Of a stretch of 64,000 bases of DNA, positions 17,233-25,059 are shown one piece after another. Positions within the stretch are counted from its first letter, which is position 1; every line of letters begins with the position of its first letter. The translations under genes were made by a program, and so were the position numbers. This DNA is from Haloferax sp046557615 (GTDB lineage: Archaea > Halobacteriota > Halobacteria > Halobacteriales > Haloferacaceae): assembly GCF_046557615.1 (NCBI RefSeq), contig NZ_JBKIII010000001.1, forward strand, positions 62,001-126,000, written 5' to 3'. The notes beneath the pieces are model-generated. The model had not been told where the DNA came from, searched no databases, and saw nothing but the letters and a program-made list of their open reading frames with translations.

Positions 17233-18084
17233 ATGACTGACGCATGGTTCGTCGGGGCGGACCCATCGGACCCAACGACTGGCGCGACGCGAGTTCGAGA
17301 GGGGCGTGCGGACGCCCCTGAGGACTGGCCCGCTGTCGCCGTCGAAACCGGGTTTGCCGACGACGACACCGACTACTACGCGAAACTCCGCGAGGCAACG
17401 CTGACTGCCGCGCGTGAGGCCGTCGCCGAACGAGAACGCGCCGACGACAAGCAACTCGCCCACGCAGTTCGCGCGATGGACGACGCCGAACGGACAGCCA
17501 ACGAACTCGCCGAGCGCGTGGTCGAATGGGCCGGAACGCTCTACGAAGACGTGCCACGCGGGCTCGATGGTGTCCGCGATATCTCCGCACGGACGCCTGA
17601 GACGGCCCCCGAAGAGCGTGTCGTCTCCTACGCGACTCGCGCCGTAGACCTCCTCGACGAACGCGACGACCTGCGGACGTTCATCGAAGAACGCGCTCCA
17701 ACCGTCGCACCCAACCTCTCCGAGATGGCCGGACCGGTCCTCACCGCGCGCCTCATCTCACTCGCGGGTAGTCTCGAACGCCTCGCAAAGGTGCCGAGCG
17801 GAACCGTCCAAGTCCTCGGTGCCGAAGATGCGCTCTTCGCTCACCTTCGCGGGCACGCCTCGTCGCCAAAGCACGGCGTCATCTTCACCCACGAGTTCGT
17901 TCGCGGAACCCGCCCATCTGACCGTGGGTCTGCGGCGCGCGCTCTCGCCGGGAAACTCTCGCTCGCAGCACGTGTAGACCACTATTCGGGTGACTACCGG
18001 CCCGTACTGCACGAAGAACTCGCCAAACGAATGGACGCGATTCGCGCCCGCGCCGAGGACGACAACACGGAGGACGACCAATGA
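17233..18084 (+). CDS. nop5: Nop5/Nop56-like box C/D RNP scaffold protein
   Basis: 283 residues. The C-terminal half carries the Nop domain: LSEMAGPVLTARLISLAGSLERLAKVPSGTVQVLGAEDALFAHLRG (in parts), the segment that binds L7Ae and the guide RNA, followed by the KHGVIFTHEFVRG and AARALAGKLSLAARVD elements. The N-terminal half pairs with fibrillarin and has a coiled-coil-like helix. It is shorter than eukaryotic Nop56/58, as usual for archaea. Its stop overlaps the fibrillarin start by four bases (ATGA), which fits stoichiometric co-production of the 2'-O-methylation complex. Confidence 0.93.
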   Translation: MTDAWFVGADPSDPTTGATRVREGRADAPEDWPAVAVETGFADDDTDYYAKLREATLTAAREAVAERERADDKQLAHAVRAMDDAERTANELAERVVEWAGTLYEDVPRGLDGVRDISARTPETAPEERVVSYATRAVDLLDERDDLRTFIEERAPTVAPNLSEMAGPVLTARLISLAGSLERLAKVPSGTVQVLGAEDALFAHLRGHASSPKHGVIFTHEFVRGTRPSDRGSAARALAGKLSLAARVDHYSGDYRPVLHEELAKRMDAIRARAEDDNTEDDQ

Positions 18085-18716
18085 GCGACGACCTCCCAAC
18101 TGGCGTCGAACGCCGCTCTTTCGACGGCCAAGAGCGCCTCGCCACGCAGGGTGAAACGGTCTACGGCGAACCCACGAAAGACGGCTGGCGCGTCTGGGAC
18201 GCCGGTCGCTCGAAGCTGGGTGCGATGCTCGAACTCGGGATGGATACCAGTCTCGAAGGCGGCGAAACCGTTCTCTATCTCGGTGCCGCGTCGGGGACGA
18301 CCGTCTCGCACGTCGCGGACTTTTCGGGACCGACCTACGCCGTCGAATTCGCCCCGCGCCCCGTTCGTGACCTCGTTGGCGTCGCCGAAGCACGAGACAA
18401 CCTCTTTCCGCTCCTGAAAGACGCCCGCGACCCCGAATCGTACGCACACGTCGTCGAAGCCGACGTGGATTGTATCGTCATGGACGTTGCAACCCGCGGC
18501 CAAGCCGACGTTGCGAACCGAAATCGGCAGTTCCTCGCCGACGATGGTCGGCTGTTGATGGCGGTCAAAGCCCGAAGTGAGGATGTGACCGCCGACCCCG
18601 ACGACGTCTTCGAAGACGTTCTCGAATCGCTCGAATCGAGCTACGAAGTCCTCGAAACCACCCGCCTCGACCGGTTCCACACCGATCACTTGGGTATCGT
18701 CGCCCGCCCGAAGTAA
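18081..18716 (+). CDS. flpA: Fibrillarin-like rRNA/tRNA 2'-O-methyltransferase
   Basis: A 211-residue SAM-dependent methyltransferase that, with Nop5, L7Ae and box C/D guide RNAs, methylates ribose 2'-OH in rRNA and tRNA. Visible landmarks are the SAM-binding VLYLGAASGTTVSHVAD loop, YAVEFAPRPVRDL, DVDCIVMDVATRGQAD and the C-terminal LDRFHTDHLGIVARP. The length is typical. It is translationally coupled to nop5. Confidence 0.94.
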   Translation: MSDDLPTGVERRSFDGQERLATQGETVYGEPTKDGWRVWDAGRSKLGAMLELGMDTSLEGGETVLYLGAASGTTVSHVADFSGPTYAVEFAPRPVRDLVGVAEARDNLFPLLKDARDPESYAHVVEADVDCIVMDVATRGQADVANRNRQFLADDGRLLMAVKARSEDVTADPDDVFEDVLESLESSYEVLETTRLDRFHTDHLGIVARPK

Positions 18717-18774
18717 CCAAAACCACTCCGAAAACATCGACTGAGTTACATACTCCCTCGCCGTCTTCACGATG

Positions 18775-18782
18775 TTTTTAAT
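18775..18782 (+). promoter_or_regulatory. TATA-like box for gshA
   Basis: TTTTTAAT is centred 27 nt upstream of the ATG at 18806. This supports that start over the GTG six bases earlier. Confidence 0.5.
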
Positions 18783-18805
18783 CGGGCGCATCTAACCGCG
18801 TGCCG

Positions 18806-19882
18806 ATGGAACTAGGGTCGGCGGATGCCTTTGGCCGCATGGGGACACTCGGCGTCGAAGAGGAGTTCTACATCGTTGACGCCGACGGTCGGCCAACGTC
18901 CGGTATCGACGAACTCGTGTACGGCGAAGAGCCACCGGAACCGCTCTCCGGACGAATCGACCACGAACTGTTCAAGTTCACAATCGAGACACAGACGCCG
19001 CTTATCGAAGACCCGAGCGAGGTCGAATCGGCTATCACTTCTGTTCGCGACGCACTCGTCGCGCACGCCGCGAATCACGACTTCCGCGTCGCCGCGGCCG
19101 GACTCCACCCCGCCGCAAAGTGGCGCGAACTCGACCACGCGACCAAACCACGCTATCAGGCACAACTCGACCGGATTCAGTACCCACAACACCGGAATAC
19201 GACCGCTGGCCTGCACGTCCACGTCGGTGTCGACGACGCCGACAAGGCCGTCTGGATTGCGAACGAACTCCGCTGGTATCTCGCCCCGCTTCTCGCACTG
19301 AGTGCGAACTCTCCGTTCTGGAACGGCTTCGATACTGGCCTCGCCTCTGCACGCGCCAAAATCTTCGAGAACCTTCCGAACACCGGCATGCCGACCGCGT
19401 TCGAAGACTTCGACGCGTTCCAGCAGTTCGAGCGTCGGATGGTCGAACTCGGTTCTATCGACGACCGTGGCGAACTCTGGTACGACGTTCGACCCCACAC
19501 AGGCCACGGAACCGTCGAAGTCCGAACACCCGACACCCAAACCGACCCCGAGCGCGTCGCCGCGTTCGTCGAATACATTCACGCACTCGTCCTCGAACTC
19601 GCCGACCGCTACGAAGACGGCGAAGACGGAACCGAAATCCGTCGCGAACTCCTCGACGAGAACAAGTGGCGGGCGACACGCTACGGCCGCGACGCTTCCT
19701 TTATCGGCCGCGACTCCGAGTCAGTCGTCAGTCTCGACTCCTTCGTCGAAACCGAGACTGAGCGCCTCGGCGTCGATGGACTCCAGTTCCTCTTCGAAGC
19801 CGAATCGGGAACCGAGATCCAGCGTCGCATCCACGACGAATCCGGCCTCGACGCGCTCTGTGAGCATCTGACGCTCGATTGA
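18806..19882 (+). CDS. gshA: Glutamate-cysteine ligase (haloarchaeal GshA)
   Basis: 358 residues of the GCS2-type family. The enzyme joins glutamate and cysteine to gamma-glutamylcysteine, the main low-molecular-weight thiol of haloarchaea, which do not make glutathione. The opening MGTLGVEEEFYIVD contains the Glu cluster that binds Mg-ATP, and later segments (HVHVGVDD, NSPFWNGFDTGLASARAKIFENLP, WYDVRPHTGHGTVEVRTPDTQ) match the family core. The start MELGSADAF resembles the Haloferax volcanii protein from memory. It is monocistronic by spacing. Confidence 0.93.
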   Translation: MELGSADAFGRMGTLGVEEEFYIVDADGRPTSGIDELVYGEEPPEPLSGRIDHELFKFTIETQTPLIEDPSEVESAITSVRDALVAHAANHDFRVAAAGLHPAAKWRELDHATKPRYQAQLDRIQYPQHRNTTAGLHVHVGVDDADKAVWIANELRWYLAPLLALSANSPFWNGFDTGLASARAKIFENLPNTGMPTAFEDFDAFQQFERRMVELGSIDDRGELWYDVRPHTGHGTVEVRTPDTQTDPERVAAFVEYIHALVLELADRYEDGEDGTEIRRELLDENKWRATRYGRDASFIGRDSESVVSLDSFVETETERLGVDGLQFLFEAESGTEIQRRIHDESGLDALCEHLTLD

Positions 19883-19961
19883 GCTACGCCAGCAATTCAC
19901 GCTCGGCCTCTCACGGGAAACATTTTTCAGTGAATATGTTTTGTCCTTTCCCGTAGCACAA

Positions 19962-20426
19962 ATGCCTGCGAAACAGACTTCCGAGGAACGTACAAAGTCA
20001 GAGAGCGAGGAATCTTCGAACGGTGCTATCGACGAAGCCGTCCCCGAATTTGACGACGGCTTAATCGACCTACTTGCGTGGATTCTGGACACCGAGACGC
20101 GGGCACGCATCTACGTTCACCTCCGCACGCACCCGAACTCGACGAGCGGCGAAGTTGCGGAAGGAACTGGTTTGTACCCGAGTACGGTCCGCGAGGCACT
20201 CGCCGAACTCACCGACGAGGGCACTGTCGAACGACAAAAGCGCAAGAGTTCCGGTGCGGGCAACAACCCCTACGAGTACATCGCTATCCAACCGAGTGAA
20301 CTCGTTAAAAACGTTGCTGGAGAAGTCCAAGAGCAGTTGAACGTGGTGTTCAACCTCGACCGACACCTCGGAACTGACGGCTCTGACGACATCGAGCCGG
20401 TTTCGATTACCGTCCGCGAGGAGTGA
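19962..20426 (+). CDS. Winged helix-turn-helix transcriptional regulator
   Basis: 154 residues: an acidic, low-complexity N-terminus (1-30), then a winged helix (about 40-110) with a recognition-type helix in NSTSGEVAEGTGLYPSTVREALAELTDEGTVERQ, and a short alpha/beta tail. It resembles the ArsR/MarR-like haloarchaeal regulators. The ATG at 19962 has a TATA-like GAATATGTT about 27 nt upstream; an in-frame ATG seven codons earlier (19941) falls within the expected promoter. It sits 45 nt before coaD, but coaD has its own TATA-like element. The target genes are unknown. Confidence 0.8.
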   Translation: MPAKQTSEERTKSESEESSNGAIDEAVPEFDDGLIDLLAWILDTETRARIYVHLRTHPNSTSGEVAEGTGLYPSTVREALAELTDEGTVERQKRKSSGAGNNPYEYIAIQPSELVKNVAGEVQEQLNVVFNLDRHLGTDGSDDIEPVSITVREE

Positions 20427-20471
20427 CCCTAACCCGACCCGCTTAAGTTGCACCGCGACGACGGCGAGAAT

Positions 20472-20975
20472 ATGCACGTCGCGTTGGGCGGGACGTTCGA
20501 CCCTGTCCACGATGGCCATCTCGCACTCTTTGAGGCCGCATTCGAAATGGGCGACGTGACTATCGGACTGACGAGTGACGAACTCGCACCGAAAACACGT
20601 CACGTAGACCGCTACGTTCGACCTTTCGACGAGCGAAAAGCGGCGCTCGAAGCCGAACTCGAACCGCTCGCCGAGGAGTACGGCCGCGAGTTCGACATCA
20701 GAGAACTCGACGAACCGACCGGCATTGCGACCGAACCGGGCTTTGACGTCCTCATCGTCTCACCAGAGACGCAATCGGGCGGCCAACAGGTGAACGAAAT
20801 CCGTGCCGAGCGCGGTCTCGACCCACTCGATATCAAAGTCGTTGACCACGTTCCCGCCGAAGACGGCGAGCGCATCTCTTCGACGCGCATCGTCATGGGC
20901 GAAATCGACCGTCACGGCAACGTCACGCCCGACGCGGACGGGCGCGGGCGATTCCCACCGGACGCCGACGAATAG
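20472..20975 (+). CDS. coaD: Archaeal phosphopantetheine adenylyltransferase
   Basis: 167 residues of the nucleotidyltransferase superfamily. The opening HVALGGTFDPVHDGHLALF has the GxFDPxHxGH adenylate-binding motif, and GERISSTRIVMGEID has the ISSTxI motif. It adenylylates 4'-phosphopantetheine to dephospho-CoA in coenzyme A synthesis. A TATA-like GCTTAAGTT lies 27 nt upstream of the ATG at 20472, arguing against the longer open frame from 20448. Confidence 0.92.
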   Translation: MHVALGGTFDPVHDGHLALFEAAFEMGDVTIGLTSDELAPKTRHVDRYVRPFDERKAALEAELEPLAEEYGREFDIRELDEPTGIATEPGFDVLIVSPETQSGGQQVNEIRAERGLDPLDIKVVDHVPAEDGERISSTRIVMGEIDRHGNVTPDADGRGRFPPDADE

Positions 20976-21014
20976 CGAGCAGAGTTTTTGCACGTTGCGG
21001 GTGTATGCCCGCAT

Positions 21015-21218
21015 ATGCGCCATCCGCTCGCCGTGAGTTTCGCCACCGGCATTCTCGTCGCTCTCGTCGTGGGTGTCGTCGTCACCGAGTACGTCACACG
21101 CTGGGTGTTCTTCTCGCTGTTTATCGGCATTCCCGCGGGTCTCGTCGCGGGCGTCCTCGCTATCGGAATCACGTTCGCGCTGCTCACTCGGCGTCAGAAA
21201 CCAGAGTCCACAGAGTAG
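21015..21218 (+). CDS. 67-aa two-helix membrane protein
   Basis: Two hydrophobic helices (about residues 8-28 and 34-56) joined by TEYVTRW and followed by a basic tail TRRQKPEST. Function is unknown. The ATG at 21015 has a T-rich element about 27 nt upstream. Its TAG stop is immediately followed by the TAA stop of the convergent mini-TFB gene, with no spacer at all. Confidence 0.7.
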   Translation: MRHPLAVSFATGILVALVVGVVVTEYVTRWVFFSLFIGIPAGLVAGVLAIGITFALLTRRQKPESTE

Positions 21219-21527
21219 TTACCAACTCGGCGGGCGGAATCCCGCTTCGCGCAGGAGGTCTTTCCATCGCTGTTGGATACTGAGCCGAGAGACGTCCATC
21301 GAGTTTGCGACGGCGGTTTGTGAGCGTTCTTCGCCCGCGATGAGCGCGCCCGCGTAGAGACTTGCGGCCGCGACTGCCTTCTTCGAGCGGTCTTCGTCGG
21401 GTAGTTGCGTCAGAAACAGGTCCGAGGCGTACGAACGCGCCTCGCTTCCGAGGTCGAGACTGTCGGCGGCGGCGTTGATTTTCGCCAACCACTCTTCGTT
21501 GTCTCGTTGGTCTCGGGCGCTGTACAT
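21219..21527 (-). CDS. Mini-TFB: single cyclin-repeat TFIIB-like protein
   Basis: 102 residues that look like one cyclin repeat of TFB: INAAADSLDLGSEARSYASDLFLTQ, then RSKKAVAAASLYAGALIAGEERSQTAVANSMDVSRLSIQQRWKDLL (in parts), the latter matching the TFB element around 'Q-x-x-V-A-x-x-x-x-V-x-x-x-T-I-x-x-R-Y-K-E-L'. It has no zinc ribbon, B-reader or first cyclin repeat. It may be a regulator that binds DNA or competes with TFB. A strong minus-strand TATA element (ATTATAT) is centred 27 nt upstream of the ATG. Confidence 0.82.
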   Translation of the reverse strand: MYSARDQRDNEEWLAKINAAADSLDLGSEARSYASDLFLTQLPDEDRSKKAVAAASLYAGALIAGEERSQTAVANSMDVSRLSIQQRWKDLLREAGFRPPSW

Positions 21528-21550
21528 GGTCGGGGTTGTAGGTGGAGTGA

Positions 21551-21557
21551 TATAATC
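21551..21557 (-). promoter_or_regulatory. TATA box for the mini-TFB gene
   Basis: On the minus strand ATTATAT is centred exactly 27 nt upstream of the ATG at 21527, in a 75-nt spacer shared with the divergent lipoprotein gene. Confidence 0.6.
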
Positions 21558-21602
21558 TCCACGGCAGAACTGGTTTCACCTGTCAGTTTGAAATCGAATC
21601 AA

Positions 21603-22835
21603 ATGGTCCATCGTCGCGCGTTTCTCGTCGCCCTCTTCTCTGCGACTGCCGGGTGTTTGAATGGACAGCAACGGCCGTCTGGTTCGTCCGATACCACGAC
21701 AACTCCCGCCACGCACTCGCCAACCGCTTCACCAACAACCACAGCGAAAGCCACTGACGATTCCACACCGGAACCATCCTGCAATACATCGTGGAACCCC
21801 ACCGTTCGCTGGTCGTTCGAGACCGAAATTCGAGCGTTTCAACCCAGCGTCGAAAACGGAACTGTCTACGTCGGTAGTCAAGACGACATCCTCCGTGCAG
21901 TCGCGGCAAACAGCGGCGCGTTCCACTGGGAGACGCCTGCCGAGACGGGATTCGGCTCTACTCCCATCGCGTCGGACCAAATCGTCACGTACGCCGGATA
22001 CAACGAGGTCGCCGCCTACGACACGGTGAACGGCCACGAACGGTGGTCGTTCTCTCCGCCCGGTGAACGCGCGTCGCTCACGCCCCACCACGGCGATAAT
22101 GGACAGTTCGTGTTCGTCGGTGCATCACAACGCCCGACGCCTCAAACCGACCCCAAACCAGTGTACGACCGTCTGTACGCCCTCGACCGGAGCGATGGGT
22201 CACAGCAGTGGGTCGTCTCACTCGTCGAAGACGGCACTGACCGATGGGTTGTCCCGGCGTCGGTTACTGCCACCAAAGACAGGGTGTTTGTTATCTCCAA
22301 AGGTGGGGAATTGGTCGTCCTCGACCCCAGAGACGGGGCCGAACTGTGGCGTCGCCGATTGGACGCTCGATACTCGGGGACCGCTCCGCCGGTCGTCCAC
22401 GGTGGGCGCGTCTATCAACACGTTGGAGACGAGGTGTACGTACTCGATATCGAAACCGGTGACACCACCTCTCACACTGCCGCTGACGCCGCACCCGCAG
22501 TTGCGAGTGACGTTTCGTACTGGGTTCGAGATTCGGCAGTCGTCGCTCGAAGCACCGACGATTGGTCCACGAAGTGGCGTGCGGTTATTCCGGATGGTGG
22601 GTGTACAGGCCGCCCAGCCATTGGAGAGAACGCAGTGTACGTTCCAACCGGATGCTACGACGGGAATGCGAAACTCTACGCGCTCGGCAAGCAGGATGGC
22701 TGTGTACTCGGGTCGTTCGAAATCGAATCTGCGACTGCGACGATGCCAGTGGTCGCCGAAGGTTCGGTACTCGTGGGTGGGAAAAACGGGGCGGGGAACG
22801 TTTGGTCGCTGACGACTTTCAGCGACTCCTCGTGA
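21603..22835 (+). CDS. Secreted PQQ-type beta-propeller lipoprotein
   Basis: 410 residues. The first 19 residues (two Arg, a hydrophobic core, then ATAGC) form a lipoprotein signal, probably Tat-type given the RR pair. A Ser/Thr/Pro-rich linker (about 20-60) precedes repeats of the PQQ/BamB type: 'G-T-V-Y-V-G-S', 'LYALDRSDGSQQWVVS', 'LVVLDPRDGAELWRR' and 'RVYQHVGDEVYVLDIETGD'. It therefore probably folds as a beta-propeller outside the cell. No quinone-enzyme catalytic site is visible. It ends two nucleotides before the tRNA-Leu promoter. Confidence 0.85.
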   Translation: MVHRRAFLVALFSATAGCLNGQQRPSGSSDTTTTPATHSPTASPTTTAKATDDSTPEPSCNTSWNPTVRWSFETEIRAFQPSVENGTVYVGSQDDILRAVAANSGAFHWETPAETGFGSTPIASDQIVTYAGYNEVAAYDTVNGHERWSFSPPGERASLTPHHGDNGQFVFVGASQRPTPQTDPKPVYDRLYALDRSDGSQQWVVSLVEDGTDRWVVPASVTATKDRVFVISKGGELVVLDPRDGAELWRRRLDARYSGTAPPVVHGGRVYQHVGDEVYVLDIETGDTTSHTAADAAPAVASDVSYWVRDSAVVARSTDDWSTKWRAVIPDGGCTGRPAIGENAVYVPTGCYDGNAKLYALGKQDGCVLGSFEIESATATMPVVAEGSVLVGGKNGAGNVWSLTTFSDSS

Positions 22836-22837
22836 TG

Positions 22838-22844
22838 TTTATAT
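22838..22844 (+). promoter_or_regulatory. TATA box upstream of tRNA-Leu
   Basis: TTTATAT lies 46-52 nt before the tRNA 5' end. This would place transcription start about 20-25 nt ahead of the mature tRNA. Confidence 0.5.
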
Positions 22845-22889
22845 GTGGCTACGGGAAACGTGCGAGCGCAGGGCGAGATGCCCGAACGA

Positions 22890-22972
22890 GCGTGGGTAGC
22901 CAAGTGGCCAACGGCGCAGCGCTTAGGACGCTGTGGTATAGACCTCCGCAGGTTCGAATCCTGTCCCACGCA
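22890..22972 (+). tRNA. tRNA-Leu (anticodon UAG)
   Basis: An 83-nt class II tRNA. The acceptor stem GCGTGGG (22890-22896) pairs perfectly with CCCACGC (22965-22971), with A as discriminator at 22972. The D arm is GCC/GGC, the anticodon stem CAGCG/CGCTG encloses the loop CTTAGGA with anticodon TAG, there is a variable arm of about 14 nt, and a T arm with TTCGAAT follows. A long variable arm and discriminator A are expected for archaeal tRNA-Leu. No CCA is encoded. No intron is apparent. Confidence 0.95.
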
Positions 22973-23050
22973 TAACCGTCTCGAACACCGTGAGAGACGT
23001 GTTTGCGTGTCGAAGGATTCGAATCAGGGAGCGAACGCAGTGAGCGAGTG

Positions 23051-23073
23051 AGGTTCGAATCCTGTCCCACGCA
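23051..23073 (+). repeat. Exact 23-bp duplicate of the tRNA-Leu 3' end (att-like)
   Basis: AGGTTCGAATCCTGTCCCAC plus GCA at 23051-23073 repeats without mismatch the last 23 bases of the tRNA (22950-22972), 101 bp downstream. No acceptor 5' half, D arm or anticodon arm precedes it, so it is not a second tRNA. Such direct repeats of a tRNA 3' end are the usual trace of site-specific integration. The 78 bp between the copies contain GGATTCGAATC and a GAGCGAACGCAGTGAGCGAG stretch but no gene. Confidence 0.8.
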
Positions 23074-23093
23074 CTGAGCGAATTTTGCGACCG

Positions 23094-23116
23094 CGGTTCG
23101 AATCTTGTCTTCTCCA
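23094..23116 (+). repeat. Degenerate third copy of the tRNA-Leu 3' end
   Basis: CGGTTCGAATCTTGTC followed by a diverged tail aligns with the T-arm part of the tRNA-Leu 3' end (GGTTCGAATCCTGTC) with one mismatch over 15 bases. It lies 21 bp after the exact copy, and its tail CTTCTCCA looks like a different acceptor end. Confidence 0.5.
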
Positions 23117-23186
23117 GCCTCCAAAACCCACCCAATTCCCTACAAATATACAGTTCCCACGTCTGAGAACGAGACATTTCTATAGC

Positions 23187-23205
23187 AAATTCGAACCCTG
23201 TACCA
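23187..23205 (+). repeat. Degenerate fourth copy of the tRNA-Leu 3' end
   Basis: TTCGAACCCTGTACCAC within 23187-23205 matches TTCGAATCCTGTCCCAC of the tRNA 3' end with two mismatches. The remaining spacer to dacZ (23206-23324) shows no further copy and no gene that I can support. Confidence 0.4.
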
Positions 23206-23324
23206 CTTCATTTTCGCAGGCTGAGTCTTCAGCCCGAAGAACCCAAATTAACGGTGCTGATAAACGCATGCCACACGTCAGACACGACACAACCCTTTTT
23301 CTCATTGGGTGTGTGTCTCCACCA

Positions 23325-24134
23325 ATGGCGGCGTTATCTGAATTATTAGGCGATACTGTGGCGGACGTGGATGGCCTGTTCATGTTCGCCCCGAGCCACT
23401 CGCAATACGAGCGGTTCGAAGACACTGACGTGCCGACAATCGTCGTCGCACCGGACAATACGGTCGAAGCCGAGACGTTCGTCGAACTCCCGTTGCAGTT
23501 CCAGAACGTCAAAGACCGCATCCGGTTCGGCATCGAGGGTGCGATGGAACAGAACCTCGTCGAAGCAGGCGACACCGTCGTCTGCAACGTCGGCATCTTT
23601 GGCGGCGACCTCGATTCCGTGGTTCGCGTGCGCGTCGAAGAGAACATGCGCTCGGGAATTTACGACCTCTTCGCTAACTCGCGGGCGGACCCCGGCGTCA
23701 TCCGTGACGTGTTCGAAGTCGCAATCGAGTTAGGAAAGAAGGGCCAGAAGGGCGAACCCGTTGGCGCGCTGTTCGTCGTCGGCGACGCAGGCAAGGTGAT
23801 GAACAAGTCCCGACCGCTCTCGTACAACCCCTTCGAGAAGTCGCACGTCTACGTGGGCGACCCCATCGTGAACGTCATGCTCAAGGAGTTCTCGCGACTC
23901 GACGGCGCGTTCGTCATCTCCGACTCGGGGAAAATCGTCTCCGCCTACCGCTATCTCGAACCCTCGGCAGAGGGCGTCGATATCCCGAAAGGCCTCGGCG
24001 CACGCCACATGGCCGGTGGGGCAATCACCCGCGATAGCAACGCGACGTCTATCGTTCTCTCCGAGTCTGACGGACTCGTTCGCGCGTTCAAAGGTGGGAA
24101 GATAATTCTCGAAATCGACCCGGAGGACTACTGA
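23325..24134 (+). CDS. dacZ: Diadenylate cyclase DacZ (c-di-AMP synthase)
   Basis: A 269-residue archaeal DisA_N-domain enzyme that condenses two ATP to c-di-AMP. An N-terminal alpha/beta domain (1-130, pyruvate-kinase-like in archaeal members) precedes the cyclase core (about 130-260). There the DGA motif is at residues 193-195 (SRLDGAFVIS) and the RH motif at 227-228 (GARHMAGGAITRDSNATSIVLSESDG). The start MAALSELLGD at 23325 follows homologues; the open frame continues upstream through the repeat region, but that part is not domain-like. The downstream MscS-like gene starts one base after the stop, so the two are one operon. Confidence 0.93.
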   Translation: MAALSELLGDTVADVDGLFMFAPSHSQYERFEDTDVPTIVVAPDNTVEAETFVELPLQFQNVKDRIRFGIEGAMEQNLVEAGDTVVCNVGIFGGDLDSVVRVRVEENMRSGIYDLFANSRADPGVIRDVFEVAIELGKKGQKGEPVGALFVVGDAGKVMNKSRPLSYNPFEKSHVYVGDPIVNVMLKEFSRLDGAFVISDSGKIVSAYRYLEPSAEGVDIPKGLGARHMAGGAITRDSNATSIVLSESDGLVRAFKGGKIILEIDPEDY

Positions 24135-24135
24135 G

Positions 24136-24954
24136 ATGAGTGGAGTCGGTGTCTCCGTTCTCTTGCAGTTGCAAGATGGAAATGGAATCCTCGACCGGCT
24201 CGTCCAGCTCGTCGGCCTTCGGTTCGTCGCCATCCTCGTCGTCCTGTTCGTTGGACTGTTAGTCGCCTACGCCGCAGGCTCGGTCGTCCAAAGCCTGCTC
24301 GTCCGCCTCGGACTTCCAGAGGTTATCGAAGGCACGGCCTTCGAGCGTACCGCCCGCGACTTCGACACCTCGACGATAGAGATTCTGGCGTGGATGACGC
24401 GTTATTTCGTCCTCGGCGTCGCAATCCTCGCGGCGCTCTCCATTGCGGGTGTCGATTACGTCGACCGCTTCTGGAGTCTCTTTATCGCCATCTTACCGCA
24501 GGTCTTCGTCGCCGCTGTCGTCCTCATCATCGGCGTCGTTGTCGGCGACAAAGTCGAACTCATGGTTGCCGAACGGCTTCGGGCCGTCAAACTGCCGCAG
24601 GTCAATATCGTCCCACTCTTGGCGAAGTACACGGTGTTCTTTCTCGCCATTCTCGTCGCACTGTCGCAAATCGGCGTCGCGACGCTCCCAATCGTCGTCC
24701 TCCTCGCGGCGTACCTCGCGGCCGTCATCATCCTGAGTGCAGTCGCCTTTTGGGACCTGCTTCGGTCTGGTGCTGCCGGGACGTACCTCCTCTTTACCCA
24801 ACCGTACTCCATCGGTGACGAGGTTATCGTCGGTGACGTCCAGGGTGTCGTCCAAGAGTTAGACGTGTTCGTCACGCACATCGAATCCGACGGTGAGGAG
24901 TACATCCTCCCGAACGCTCGTGTGTTCAAACACGGAGTTGGTCGAATTCGGTAG
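24136..24954 (+). CDS. Short MscS-like channel protein coupled to dacZ
   Basis: 272 residues with about five hydrophobic helices. The C-terminus has a truncated MscS beta domain: FTQPYSIGDEVIVGDVQGVVQELDVFVTHIESDGEEYILPNARVF (in parts). The large C-terminal vestibule domain of classical MscS is missing. The ATG is one nucleotide after the dacZ stop. c-di-AMP controls osmotic and potassium homeostasis in many organisms and affects osmolarity tolerance in Haloferax volcanii, so a c-di-AMP-linked channel is a reasonable inference. No nucleotide-binding motif is seen in this protein itself. Confidence 0.85.
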   Translation: MSGVGVSVLLQLQDGNGILDRLVQLVGLRFVAILVVLFVGLLVAYAAGSVVQSLLVRLGLPEVIEGTAFERTARDFDTSTIEILAWMTRYFVLGVAILAALSIAGVDYVDRFWSLFIAILPQVFVAAVVLIIGVVVGDKVELMVAERLRAVKLPQVNIVPLLAKYTVFFLAILVALSQIGVATLPIVVLLAAYLAAVIILSAVAFWDLLRSGAAGTYLLFTQPYSIGDEVIVGDVQGVVQELDVFVTHIESDGEEYILPNARVFKHGVGRIR

Positions 24955-25059
24955 CCTAAGCACATTTATCGGGACAAACATGCTCGCAACTGTTCTTTTC
25001 CCACCACAACAGTTTAGAAGTGTTCCGTGGATTGTGTCATATCGAATCCCCTGAATACG

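Noticed and set aside
22973..23116. Second tRNA gene downstream of tRNA-Leu
   Set aside because: Only the T arm and acceptor 3' strand are repeated; no D arm, anticodon arm or acceptor 5' strand precedes them.
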